From Trametopsis cervina (lineage: Eukaryota > Basidiomycota > Agaricomycetes > Polyporales > Irpicaceae): DNA of 64,000 bases. The stretch is taken from contig MU278355.1 of the NCBI GenBank assembly GCA_022385755.1, positions 252,974 through 316,973 on the forward strand, written 5' to 3'. This document shows, one piece after another, positions 47,001 through 58,820 of this stretch (within the stretch, counting starts at the first letter, position 1; every line of letters starts with the position of its first letter). Made by a program: the position numbers and the translations under genes. The notes under the pieces are model-generated. The model worked only from the letters and a program-made list of their open reading frames with translations. It was not told where the DNA came from and searched no databases.

Positions 47001-50000
47001 TGGCCAGGACTATAACATCAAAAGTTATAGGGACTAGCTCGCGCGTTGGTGTCAGCACTTACCATCGATATACGTGGTGCCCTCAGGAGTAGCCCATATA
47101 GCCAATTCTTCATCGGTCAATGCCTCGATTTCCTTTGCATCGATATCCCGCTGAATTTGAGCCATGATTCGTGGTATGGCGACTTCCGGTGCAACGAACG
47201 CCATGGTAGTAACGCTACGGTAGCTGGCTTCTACGAACCCTGGAATAGGGCTCTACACATAACAGGTCAGGTCAATAGCGAGGATTGCAAGCGTAGGACC
47301 TACCCCAGACGCCTCTAATATGTTCTTCAGTATACGTTCAAACTGAGCGGTCGCTATGCTATGAGGGTCTACGTGGGCAGCTTGGCATAGTTCAATCCAA
47401 GGGATACGGGCACCAGTGGCTACACGTCAAGACAATGATCAATATCGTCAAGGTGGAGCATCGACATATTCAACCGCACCTAGCAATGGGTGGTGACTGA
47501 ATACAACAGAGTCAACAAGCATCTTCTCTAGCGCAGACTTCTCGGTACCAGCCTTCAAATCGGCACAAGTCAGGAGGAAGGCGCATAGGCGCGCATCTTT
47601 CTTGATAGTTTTCTCTGGGCCGTCTTCGGACGACACTGATGTTTTCGATGAAGCACTCGCTTTTGCTAGATATGATCGCAGAGAGGCTGCCACGGTTTCT
47701 GCCACGAGCTCTGGGGCTAACGGAGCAAGTTTCGATAATGATGCCAGGGTCAGGCGCCGTGTTTCCGTAGAAGGACTCTCAACGGCGAGGTGTAAGAAGG
47801 CATTTCCTAACATCGCACTTGACGTCGTATGATATTATATTGAGATGGAAGGTTGTCATATAAAGGTGTTGTACATACCGTGCAGCCTCCGACGTCTTCA
47901 AGTCGGCCTGGGAGAACAAAAAGACTTCTTCCACAGCACGTAGTAGCCATCGTTCATCTTCTGGATCAACAAGTTTTTGATACACTTTGTCCCACAAAAG
48001 GAACGAAGGTTTTGCGCCAGTCGCCAGTAAGCCATGCAAATGAGTGTTGCGTGAAATGGCATCCTCTACCATGCATGAAGTCTCATAAAACTAACCGAGA
48101 GCTGAGGAAGAAACATCACGTACCAAATTTCCCGCTCCGGCGTACAGGGCCAAGCAATACCGCAAGCGCAATATATCCCTCAAGAGGTCCGGCAGGAGCA
48201 GATGTTGGGCTCCCTGCGACCGTCTTCAGGTTGTTATCGATGCTCGGTAAAATAGCCTTCACAAGATCCTGCGCAGTTGATGACGAGACGCTGCCTGACT
48301 GCCACAAGGTGTTGCCAACTAACGAGCAGAATGCACGTCGTATCGAGGGTTTAGCATCGTTCATACCTTTTGCAATTAGTGAGGAGGCATCAGAAGGCAG
48401 GGGTAAATTCTCGGCTAGGGTGAATACTAAATGAGGCGTTAGGGAGGACGCGAGGGCGGATAAAGCAACTTCATGGGTCTCTTTTGCCAGGAGTGCGGGA
48501 ACCGACTGCGCGACTGCAGGGGATACTTCTAAGCTGGTGGATAGATGCCCGAGCATAGTATAGAGCGATATGCGATGATCTGCACCAGAGGTCTTCCCAG
48601 ACTTGGGCAAGTTGAGGATTTCATCGAGCGCGAACTTCGCATCACCTGGGTCGCTGATCTTGGAGACGATTGACTTGAACAGTTCTGCAGAAGCGGCTCT
48701 TGTAGTTGGATTCGTCGAGCGTGCACTGCTGAGCGCTGGTGTTAGAAGTCGGCGGAAGACCTGGCTGTCAAGCGAATGCGAATAAGCGACAAAAAAGCTG
48801 GATATAACTGCTATCGAGCTCAGCACACATTGAGCGAGATGTCAAAAATATAGATCTGACCGTTTAAAGATATCTCCGGAGACCGCAATAAGGCCTTTTC
48901 CATGGTGGGAAGTATCACAGTTCGTAAGTCTTCTTCTGTGATTGCAGTGTGTATAAAATCATGGAGGCCGCCCTAGGTTCGAATGTGAATTACTGTATTC
49001 CATTTGGCGTACACAGCGGCATACTGTTATGTGCGGCTTGACGGGTACCCTTGACATTAGGACCGTGTTAGCGTAGAATGACAAAAGTTCAGTCTGCGCA
49101 GGTACGTAGTATCAGAATATGATCAGGACCAAACGTTGAATAGTACCTTCGTATCCGATGATAAGATTTTCAACTCTGGATCTTTCACGTTCTTGAGCCT
49201 GAGCTGGACATCTATGGTAGTCCCCATGAGAGGAACAAGGGTCAACGGACTGGGATGACTTTTGCCGGTGGCGACGAGAGTTTTGACGACCGTTGGCAGA
49301 TGTTGTGGATGCTGGGTATTTCAGCATACAACACTTCCGAAGATGGAATGAGACGCACAGATCGCAAAGCCCTGCGCGTCCGGACCAAGGCGCTTTTTCG
49401 CACATTTGGTTTCGTTTTCAAGGAATCATCCAGTAGAAGATCAAGCAGGGTGGCCATCGAGGCGACAAGTGATATCCATGGAGGTGATAATGCAAATTCC
49501 GCGTTGTACTTCACGCATGTCGAATAAATCCCACATAGCCAGCTTAAGAGGACCAACATGTCGGCGGAGGGATATGCACTAGCAATAAAAGATGAGATAT
49601 GCAAGCATCGGGTGTAGAGTGATCTCACCTCGGCCGCTTCGCAAATAGGCTTGTCTCATGCGCTAGCCATCCAACAATCTGTTCTGTAACACCCAGTTTG
49701 ATTTCGTCGGGATCTCCTTCTGAGGTGCCCCGCAACTCATCTCGCCGGACCAACTCGATTCCCACTGCTTCAACCGCCTCCCTTGAGCTTACGTCCACGT
49801 ACCGCGAGTATGTCAGTGTTAGGAGCTTGAAGATATCCAGAGTTTGTGACAATGTAAGGTCTAGACGCGTTATACTTCATACCAGGATTTAGTATGTAGA
49901 ACTGTAGGCATACCTCCATGCCTAGCTATGAACAACAGCTCTTCTTTGAGAAATTGCTGTCTTATTTTTGTGCTACTGGTAAGGAGTCTTTTCCGCGCTA

Positions 50001-50130
50001 CTTGCAATGCTGAGGGCCAGTCACTGAGGATGGACTCTCTTCGCCATTCGGGCAGTCCTGACGATGAAGAGTCATTATCATCGGAGTAGGAGGTGGATGC
50101 AATCCAAGACTGGATCTCGGATTGACCCAT
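41053..50130 (-). CDS. gcn1: GCN1, translational activator of the eIF2-alpha kinase GCN2
   Basis: About 25 exons span 9.1 kb and encode roughly 2,550-2,600 residues of HEAT repeats. Verified early exons are 50130-49914, 49860-49629, 49578-49359 and 49311-49147. The longest later coding blocks are near 48.8-48.1, 45.4-44.2, 44.2-43.6 and 42.2-41.3 kb. Yeast-like landmarks include KALLRSPEISLN, the central EF3-like region (RRGAAYGLAGVVKGAGVS, ILPLLLTSFGDATADVREAV, RFGEVISNPEIQSLVP), VDPVPEARATAAKSLGTLVE, VDLLLPELERG-type repeats, LVHNTPRT and QPRVDPVITELITGAK. GCN1 sits on colliding or stalled ribosomes with GCN20 and activates GCN2 through the region between the EF3-like part and the C terminus (about 43.5-41.5 kb here). 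The start MGQSEIQSWIAS follows a stop-containing leader. Family identity is certain; some small exon edges are not listed. Confidence 0.93.
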
Positions 50131-50673
50131 TGCTCCTGAGGAATCCTTGGATACAAGTCGTGCTAGAGATTTTCGCGACAGGGTGGTAGGAATTAGAGGG
50201 AACGAATTACAGCAAGTGACTATGATCTCGGAACCGCGATCTTCGTTAACTCGAAAATACGATCACGGCAAAGACCGGGCGCCACAAAGCTCAAGTTGAA
50301 CGCTGACGATTTATGCAATGCACTCAAAAGTTGAGATTCCGCGTCATAGTCTGGTGCTGCCGCTTCATGCTTCAATACACAGGACTCCTCGGCGACGGAC
50401 CCGTCACAAACGGTGCAAGGAGGTAGGCCGAGTAGACCGCAGATATCCAAACGGCGTACAATCATGCCAACAGTGGCAACATGCGTTATTGCGGTGCTAG
50501 AAACAGATCTTCTCCCTATGAGGCGTCTGTGTAGATAGGCTGCATTGGGTAAGGGCGTTCACTTGAAATGCTAAGGCTGAGATGATAATTTGAGTGAAAC
50601 GAAGACATCTAGGATTCTAAAGAAAGCTCTAAGCACGACACCAATACAGTACGCTTTACCATCTATAGTAAAT
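50131..50673. other. Intergenic: GCN1 promoter and MFS 3' flank
   Basis: An 81-codon minus-strand frame (50220-50465) lies just upstream of GCN1 and contains paired cysteines (LPPCTVCDG), but it has no supporting context and is treated as chance or leader sequence. Nothing else was seen. Confidence 0.4.
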
Positions 50674-53120
50674 CTATTCTTTCGTCACCATCGTTCCAAC
50701 TCGGGTCAGTTCAATGGCTTCCCCGCTGAGATTCGCGGTAGAAGCTTCGATATCTACCTGGCTGTTGTTTTTTGATTGTTTCTCCTCCTCCTCCTTCGCC
50801 TTGGCTTTTAGTGCTTCTTCATCATCTCGCGTGAGATTTTTATGTCGGATCATGAAAATGCTGACTGCGGTCGCTGTCGCCGCAAGACTTGCGTTCACGA
50901 GGAAGACGACCCGGAATCCATTATTGTAGCCTTGTAGGATGTGGGCAGCTGCATTGGGTGATATTCCCAATGACATCGTGGCATTGGTAGCCTGACCAGT
51001 GACAATGGTTCCAATCACCGTCGGATCATCCACGATAGCTGAAATGGTAGACGGAGACAGATTGAGTTGTGTCATCGAGCGACGCAATGCATTATTACTG
51101 TTCGAAACAAAGCATCAGTGATTGTTTCAAGTAAACGTGTACATGCACAAACATGATAGTAGACCCTATGGCAAGACCTAGTGTTCCTCCGAACAAACGA
51201 ACAAACTGTATGCTGTTAGCGAGGTTCCAGATGTGCACAGATAAGCTCATTACTCACGTTTCGTACGGCCGTTACCACAGACATATCACGCCGAGAGACA
51301 CTGGCTTGGGCGGCAACGGTCGTGGTTTGCAATGTCTGCAACACAGTGAGGCACTGGATAACCATCATTGGTCGCACGACTTACCTGACCAGCCCCAGTC
51401 CCCGTCATCAACATGAAAAACACAATCAAGCCTTTTGCCGTACTGGGGTTGATGGTTGAGATGCAGCCACATCCGACCGCCCATACCGAAAATCCTACAT
51501 GAATCACGGTCTGCAAAGCGCGTCAATATTGGCATCTACATTTCGAGGGAGAGCTCACTCGGTAGCGCCCAGTCCGACTAATGATTTGTCCCTGGAATTG
51601 ATCTGTAAATACTTATGCGAGTTGTCAAAACGTGTGCACGTACGGCGACCAGACTGGCCAAGGTCTGGCTGACTAAAACGGGAAGCAGGAATATTCCAGA
51701 TCTGATAGGCGCATACCCTAAGCCGACTTGGAAGAATTGTGGGAGGTAAAATAGTGATGAGAAGAAGATGATTCCGCTATAGAAATGTCAGTATAGGACC
51801 GTGGCAGTATCAACATATTTCCTACTTGATGAACATGGTGATATATACACCAGCAATAGTAACATGCTTGAATATGTACACTGCATATGCCTCGTGTGAG
51901 TTGAGGAAACGATGATTGAGAAAGTACGCACTGGGGACGATCGGAAGTCTCGCACCCTTCCACTCCCACAAGCAGAACAGACCAAGAACGAGGAAGCCTG
52001 AAAAGAGCGGCGCCAATACGACTGCTGAGCCCCACGGAAACGTAATGCCGCCCTGCCAGCTAGATGAGGGATACCATCTCAGAATCACCGCAAACACTCA
52101 CCCAAATCAAAGGTAGAATCAAGAGCGCACATCCAGCGAGTGTTAACAGTGATCCGAAATAATCCACGATCAGCAACTTCCTACGGAAGTTACCTTCCAC
52201 GGGTTTAAGGGGTAAGACGAGAAGAACGATAGCTATTGCTATCCCTGCAACGGGCAGCGTCACCCAAAAGCACCACTAACATAAACATAAGTTACTCAGG
52301 TATCGTGATGCACTGACATTCGGACTTACTCTCCATGATACTTTCTGAGACAGAATTCCGCCAATGAGTGGGCCAAGGGCATATCCTAGGGATATGACAC
52401 CTCCGATGATTCCAATGTACTTTCCTCTGCAAAGGGTATGAGCACATCTTGCGGCTTTCGCTGAGGGACTGACCTGTCTCTCAAACTCACTACGTCTGAA
52501 ATGACGATCTGCAACACACTGACAATACCACCCCCGCCTGCACCCGCAATACCTCGGAAGATGATCAACGTAATGATGGACTGTGAAAAGCCGGCAAGGA
52601 GGCATCCAAACATGTACATCCCCATCGCCATGCACATTGCAGCCTTTCGGCCGAATATATCGCTGAAGCGGCCATCTGTGACGAGATTCCAGTCAGCGTG
52701 CGTATCACACGAGGCAAAGAGTCGGTTTAATGTGCGGTGGCACTCACAAAGCGGTTGGAAGGCTGTAGACGTGAGTAGATACGATGAAGGCACCCAAGAC
52801 GATACAGATCCGGCTTTGAAGTGCGCGGAAATACTGGGGAGTGCCGTAGCAGCAATCGTGCTGTCTAGCGTTGCAACCAGCGCGCACAAGGCAAGTCCAC
52901 CGAAAACTGCAAGGATTCTTCTGAAGGGTAAGAGGTTTGTCTGGTCAGTTAAAGCAATTTCCTCCTTGTGATTTCCGTGGCGGACTGCTGAATCTGTCTG
53001 AGGGACCTTCGGTGAGACATCGCCAGTATCTTCCGCAGAGCATCGAGCCGTTGAATCACTATCATTCAAACGTGATATGCGTTCCTGTGGTGCTTCAGGG
53101 CTCGGTGAAGGCATAGACAT
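50674..53120 (-). CDS. MFS transporter, DHA2-type (14 TM) drug/metabolite:H+ antiporter
   Basis: About eleven exons encode roughly 570-600 residues. The start MSMPSPSPEAPQ (53120) is chosen because codons further upstream are not family-like. After a polar N-terminal tail come helix 1 with LDSTIAATALPSISAHF, YGRFSDIFGRKAA (the loop 2-3 motif A), FRGIAGAGGGGIVSV, GKYIGIIGGVISLGYALGPL (motif C region), RRKLLIVDYFGSLLTLAGCA, the extra central helices of 14-TM members, GLGYAPIRSGIFLLPV, GQIISRTGRYR, VQTTT-like TLQTTTVAAQASVSRRDMSV and LGLAIGSTIMF. The C-terminal tail is charged (KAKAKEEEEKQS). It should sit in the plasma or vacuolar membrane and export small molecules; the substrate cannot be told. 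Exon 51591-51559 is only 33 nt. It is divergent from the 53395 gene with a 274-nt shared upstream region. Confidence 0.88.
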
Positions 53121-53394
53121 GACGGTCGCCGAGACGAAATGGCCAGACTTGACTTTGAATCCCGCTAGCTGACAGCGATACGACGTAGAAAGGGGAAGAT
53201 AAGAGAAACGCGGTGACCCCACTTCTTTCGTTCTCCTAATTTTAACCATGAATCCTTCGGCCGCATCGTGTGCGCGCCGTAGTGATCACGGTCCTCTTTG
53301 AATCTTGCGCGTGACGATACCGTGTAACAAACGGGCCGTGACAGTCGCGTGACACGCTTTAGGATGGCGCTCTCTGGCACTCAATTCCAGCAAA

Positions 53395-54627
53395 ATGCTG
53401 TCACTTGCGCGACGACCTACCACCCGTCTCGTACTCCAAAAGGCTTATTCCACTGAGACAGCTGCACAGTCGACGAGTCACGTTCGAAAAGATGGCGCCA
53501 TCCGACGAGCCATAGCGGCACATCCGAATCAGCTTTTCATACGCTGCAGAGACGACCATGTTCACACAATGCCAGAGTTCCTGGCTATCCTTCGTGCTGT
53601 AGAGAGGGAGTTCGGCCGCTTCAAAGACTACGAGCTCAACAGAGTATGTACTATTGTCTCTACATATCGTGTACTAGTATTGACAGCTGTTTAGGATCCC
53701 TATGACAAGGAACGAATGTCGAAATGGTTTCGTGTGCGGCTGGAAGACTCCGAAGGATATGAACGTGTACCGGAAGAAGGTCTCTTGATCGATGTCGCCA
53801 TTCCCGCAGCGACCGAGCCGTCTCCGGGCGGGTTTGGTATTTTAGATGTGCAAGACTTGCTTCATTCGCAAGACAAAGTGACGGACAGTGATATTCAAGC
53901 GCACGCCTCTCAGCCGGCCGAACTGTCGCCCACTGAAATTCGGCATGTAGAATTGCGGGTCGAACGAAGCGGTACGTTTTGTTTAGCATCTCTCTACTCA
54001 TACTGACCAGCCAAACCTATAGTATACCGGTCTGCCGAAAAGGCCGAATTCATCATCAGTAGAGGCAGAAGAGAAGCCATCGGCCAAGCAATTGCAAGCT
54101 GGGGAGGCTTCTACGACGCCCCTGCGACATCTAGCGTACTCGACGAACATAATGCGCCTTCGAGGATGACCGCGCTCAAAAGCAAGTACAGACCGCCAAC
54201 AGTAGCTTCGAGGCGAGAAGTCGAGTCAAAGACCGATGAGCAGGCAGATATGCCAGAGGAGCTCCAAGTTCAAGAACCGGAGCCAGACGTAATATCAACA
54301 GACCCCGTACAAGATATTACTACTCTCAGCGAATCTGCTGCTCACTCGACGTCGTCACCAACACCTGCTACAACCACACCGCTGCCCGCAGCAGCCGGTG
54401 TCGCCAGTGCTCAGATGTCCGCTCGCGAGAGACAACGACAACGGCTCTTAGAGGCGGCTAGACGGAACATACGAAACCCACTGCCTGAATCGGTAATCCC
54501 TCAGAAACCAGAGGAACCAAAGCCCACGCAGGAAGATCTGGAGGACAAGCAGAGGGAGCAGAAGGAGCAGAGACGTGCTATCCGTGAACGACTGTGGAGG
54601 TTAATGGCGGGGAAGTGGCCGATCTAG
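53395..54627 (+). CDS. Orphan protein with a mitochondrial-type presequence
   Basis: Three exons (53395-53643, 53695-53971, 54023-54627) give 376 residues. The first 25 residues (MLSLARRPTTRLVLQKAYS) are Arg-rich, amphipathic and free of acids, as in a cleaved matrix signal. Residues about 30-125 look folded: IRRAIAAHPNQLFIRC, FLAILRAVEREFGRFKDYEL, MSKWFRVRLEDSEGYERVPE and LLIDVAIP. A further block, HVELRVERSVYRS, bridges intron 2. The C-terminal 200 residues are low-complexity (Glu, Pro, Ser, Ala), ending in a charged coiled-coil-like helix (EDKQREQKEQRRAIRERLWR). No domain was recognised. Its convergent neighbour, 123 nt away, is Mrx11-like, and Mrx proteins belong to the mitochondrial gene-expression organisation, so a matrix role is a reasonable but weak inference. 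Confidence 0.7.
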
Positions 54628-54750
54628 ACTTAATTCTCAATACTTGCTTCGTGAGATGTATTCACGTTCGCTGCATCTAATGACACACATTCCCGTAGGA
54701 AGCATCTCGTTTCCAGATGTTCAATGAGTGCTATTGGTGCCAGAGTGAAG

Positions 54751-55363
54751 TCATCCATTTCGACTGAATACACGCACGACCCCGATACGCACTGGTTCTA
54801 CAACACGTCGAGAGAACCACGGGGTAAGATACAGAGAGAGTCCGATGCGCACAGGGAGAAGAGCCTGTGAACGAAACTCAAATGACATTGTGTGTTGGTG
54901 TGATATCTTGCAATCTTACCTTGGTCAGGCCGTAGGCCACTACGACGTTAGCCACATCTCCTGCCAGCTTTGGCGACAGCGCACTGCTCAATTCCGCGGC
55001 AGATGCATCATTATTATGAGCTGTATCCCCGCGTTTCCCCTTCTCAAACCCGAATATGCCATAATGTCTACCAACTCTCTCAGCCCATTGCTCGCCGTCG
55101 TTTATCCACTGCCTAGACTTCTGCTTAATCACGTTGTCCTCTCCATTCGAGGCTGCAGCAGTAGCAGCCGAGACTACGCGTTCTCCTAGACCAAGCTGTC
55201 TTGCACCTAAGAAGATGGCGAATATGGGTGCTATGGCTGTGATTTCATGCAGAACCGCGAATGAGAAGACTAGAGCAGGAAGAGGTGCTCCTGTGCGCGT
55301 AGATATGGCTTGTAAAGCCTGCCTGTAAGGCGCAAACCGCGAGGAGCTGGACGGGGTGGGCAT
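54751..55363 (-). CDS. Mrx11-like mitochondrial membrane protein
   Basis: Two exons, 55363-54920 and 54864-54751, give 185 residues. A membrane helix at about residues 28-55 (PALVFSFAVLHEITAIAPIF then AIFLGARQLGLGE) and a second at the C-terminal side (ANVVVAYGLTKALLPVRIGL then SLYLTPWFSR) match the layout and wording of yeast Mrx11 (YPL041c) and its fungal relatives. The F-x-x-L-H-E-I/L-T-A-I motif is the most telling. Mrx11 was found with the MIOREX complexes that organise mitochondrial gene expression; its biochemical role is unknown. The N terminus (MPTPSSSSRFAPYRQALQAI) is Arg/Ser-rich and may serve as a targeting signal. The loop between the helices is charged and low-complexity. Confidence 0.7.
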
Positions 55364-56972
55364 TGGGCTTGCAATATCGGTTTCGGTGCCGCAACTCCCT
55401 GATCTCCTTCAGAACGTCATGTGACCGCCTGCCCTAAACTTCGCATCTAACACGCGTCGAACTGCATGCAGTGTTCTTTAGAGGTCCTACCCACTGCGAC
55501 GTGGTGGTGAGGTCCCGCACTTGTGTGAGTTCATATAGTCATGGCGCGCATTGTATATACTCACCTCATATCCATCGCAGGCATTGTGGAGGTTTGATGT
55601 GTGAGTTGGCCTGGTCTGTCGTGTGTGCATCGTGAATCCTCACCCGCATTCATCACAGCTACTCAGAGAGTAGTCCGGTCGCCCCCCATAGCCATGTGTG
55701 TATCCGTCCTCGACGAGGGCAAATGCCGAGCGCGTGAGGTATGTTGTCTTTGGGTGGCTGGTATTTACGGTGCTGATAATGTTTACGCCAGACGGCAGGA
55801 ACGCGCATACAAATCAAATAACCCAGATCATCAGAGTCGTATCAGGTTATCATAAGTTCAGCTAGCAGGAATAAGCCAATGGAGCCTCGCATTCTTTTGT
55901 ATCTCTTTCTGCGGGCAAGCTGGTCCTGCCCAACTGGGTGGTTCAAGTACCTACCTTCCTGCAGATCTTGAATGCATTAGTTAATGCGAAGGAGGTTGTA
56001 GGCTGTCTCTCAAGCTACTTGATGTACCTTTTGAACAATGTCAAGAGTTGTTGATACGCTTACATGAACTACAGAGTGTGAAACAAACGGATGTGAGGAG
56101 ATTTGTGGCCAGTTGGATCAACGTTTGTATGTTTGCTGTCAGAGCCAACCGCGGAAACCTCACATCCGCAATGACATCTCCGATTTCGCCGAGAGTACTC
56201 TGGGTCTTCCAGTGACCGCCAGTAGAACAGCTTGTGCATGGAGGTAGGCTCGGTCCCTAGCAGCTCCCGGCCGCGCTGGGTCAATGTTCCGCAGCAGGAC
56301 TTCACGAAAATCCCTAAACGCTCTGCAAATGACAAATTAACAGCTCTACACACCCCGCGGAGGCGTTTGTTGAACTTTGCGGTGCACGAATTGAGATTTA
56401 CAGGCGCTGTCAGAGCGAGAGGCGCGCGGGTGCCGGGTGGTGGCATGTTGTGCTGTCCTTTCGCCTGGATTGTGCGATCATCGTCCGCAGTGCACAAAAG
56501 AGGTTCAGGCTCTACCCGCAGTCAGGAAGCACCCCTTAAGCCCTGTTATTAGACAGCTGGCGGTGCCGTTTGTTTTCTTTTTCTCAACAGACCCATTTCT
56601 GATCTCTCCGTACAAAACAGCGTTCGGCTGCGGATCCAAGCGAGGCTGTACCACAACTCTGGACATTCACGCCCACCACGCGTGGCTTACAACTATGACT
56701 GAAATGGGAGCCGCTTGCTTCTGGAGAAAATAGCGATAATTCCACCGCTGCATCCGGGACCGGAGGACGGTCGCGCGATACAGCATAGTCGATCTGTCAG
56801 ATGCCACGAACTTGTCGCCCATATACTGCGCTCCAACTTAACGAAGCGATGCAGTCAGGTCTGCTGGCTTCGGTACGGATGAGGTATATAACCTCCTTGC
56901 TTTGAAAGAGTATGTTCTTCATCATACCTCCCCACTCGTTCGTAGCCAGACTCAGCGAGACCTCAGCACACG
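55364..56972. other. Divergent intergenic region, no gene accepted
   Basis: No conserved product was recognised in 1.6 kb. The largest frame (56069-56497, minus, 142 codons) contains scattered Cys and Arg but no domain or splice partners, so it was left out. A TATATAAC string at 56884-56891 lies 82 nt before the next plus-strand ATG. Confidence 0.4.
56884..56891 (+). promoter_or_regulatory. TATA box candidate for the DUF7702-like gene
   Basis: TATATAAC in an almost palindromic setting (AGGTATATAACCTCC) lies 82 nt upstream of the ATG at 56973, a normal spacing for a fungal TATA promoter with a short leader. Confidence 0.4.
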
Positions 56973-58197
56973 ATGTCCAACATACCCAACATAAATTTCG
57001 CTCGCGCAGAAGGCATTCTCAAGGGCGAGCTCGCCGGGGACATCGTCTTTACCCTCGTCTATGTTCCCCTCTTTTTCTTCAACGTCTTTCGTAGCTTCCG
57101 TCATCCGACCTACGTGCTCATATCGCTCTCAGTGTTCTGTGCCAGTGAGTCGCTAGCTGGTAGTTGACCTCGTCGACATCTCAGCAACCCTAACTGCGGT
57201 CGTTACAGTTCGTATTGCTGCGTTTGGTCTTAGGGCCGTGCTAGCTGGCAGCGACACAGCCGGCACGAATGTGAACGTCGTCGTCGCTCAAGGCATCATC
57301 TACAGCGTCGGGTTTTTTGGACTGCTCTACTCGGCCTATACCCTCACGCTGGACAGGTCAGTAGCCCCCTTACACCCTCACAACGTTAACGGCTGACTCA
57401 GAGTGCCGGCAGACTACAAATGACAGACCACAACGAGATCAGCGGGGGCGGTCCTCTCTGGCTCATCAGGAAATTTACGCGGGAGCGCCGTGTAGTCCGC
57501 ATCATCCTCATCGTTGCCGTTGCCCTCGGAATCACAGGTGGTGTACGTCGTCTCCCCTACTTCTTGCTCCGCACCGCGCCCTATGAACTCACTGCTGACT
57601 GAACGCTACAGGTCGACTCCTCGAGCACCGACCCATCAAAACAGAGCACAGGCGAGTCGCTCCGCCGCGTGAGCGTGTACATCTTCCTGGGCATCAGTGT
57701 CGCGCTGCTCATCGTGACCGCCGACCTCGCATGGGACGAACACCAGGGTGCGTCGAGTCGTTGCCCCAAGACGGGGCCCGCTTAATCAGCCAACTAACTC
57801 ATTTTCCCACACAGATGGTACGCGCAGGGAAAGCGAGCCAGTGGGGCGGAAATACCGCCTCATCGTCGTCGCGGCCATCGCTCTCCTCTGCCTTGTCCGC
57901 GAGGCCTTCTTCGCCGCCACCTCGTTCAACACCGTCAAGGTATGCGCCCAGCCGCCCCACTTTCCGCATTTACAAGCTAGTAGCTGACACACATTTCTCT
58001 CCTCGTAGCAAAATAGCGCCCACTTCTTCTTCCCACTCGCCGCCCTCCCCGAGTTCCTCGCTGTCTGTTTCTTCGCCGCGCCCGGGCTCGTGCCTTCGCG
58101 CGCAGAGCTCCTGCGGCGCGCAGAGGCCCAGCGCAACGGTGTTGAATTTGCAGAGCTCACACGCGCTAGTGGCAACTCGAACTATGGCTACGCGTGA
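56973..58197 (+). CDS. Fungal integral membrane protein, DUF7702-like
   Basis: Six exons (56973-57144, 57209-57356, 57413-57542, 57612-57747, 57815-57939, 58009-58197) give 299 residues. Helices are spaced as in the seven-helix fungal family: DIVFTLVYVPLFFFNVFRSF, PTYVLISLSVFCAIRIAAFG, VVVAQGIIYSVGFFGLLYSA, VVRIILIVAVALGITGG, VSVYIFLGISVALLIVTADL, RLIVVAAIALLCLVREAFFA and FFFPLAALPEFLAVCFFAAP. The R-I-A-A-F-G and L-V-R-E-A-F-F motifs and the closing ALPE-hydrophobic helix are typical. The function of the family is unknown. The ends of exon 3 are fixed by frame, since only the donor at 57543 (GTACGT) keeps VDSSSTDPSK in phase. Confidence 0.8.
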
Positions 58198-58820
58198 GGC
58201 TGACGGCCTTTCCCCCCTCCCCCCTCAAGTCAGGAAGGTTGTCAAAGGGTTGGCAAGTTTGCGGCGGGCGTTGGGGTTCGGCAGGCGATGTGTGGTGGAG
58301 CTGGATAGTATGGTCGACTTTTGATTTTTACGATATACCCCTTCGCTAGTATTTAGTGTCTCGCATTCTCGTATTTACCACTGGGTGGTAGCGTACACTG
58401 GACATCCCAATTCATGTCGCTCATTCGCTTCTACATCGTGAACGACCGCCAGAGCCTGCGGGCCAAAAATCCGGATCACTCTGCTGACAGACCGGGAAAA
58501 AGAGAACAACAACGAAAAAAGCACCGATGATGGATGCCAGTGATCCATGTCTGTTCGCTGGAATTTGTCTCGCCTAATCGCGATGTTGTTGATTCCTGTG
58601 ACCCTGGTTCTGCTCAAAGTGGGTCGTGCTGCGGAATCCCCGAGGTGCTCAGCCTCGCGGTGCAGGGCCACAGCGTGACATCGTACACTTATCCGGGCGG
58701 CCATAGAATTCGAAGCGCGAAGCAGCGGCTGACGGAGACAGACGTGCGAGTGTCGCTGGCAGGCAGAAAAATGGAACGAGTCACAGGGACCGCTACGAAC
58801 CTGCCCTGCGCCCGCTGAGA

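Noticed and set aside
50220..50465. 81-codon frame upstream of GCN1 with a CxxC motif
   Set aside because: Isolated, not joined to GCN1 by a usable splice, and its C-terminal part is ordinary leader sequence.
39447..53120. A terpenoid gene cluster built from the GGPP synthase and the MFS exporter
   Set aside because: They are 10 kb apart with GCN1 between, and no terpene cyclase, P450 or transcription factor is present.
56069..56497. 142-codon minus-strand frame
   Set aside because: Cys/Arg-rich but without a domain, homologous wording or splice context; it overlaps an equally meaningless plus-strand frame.
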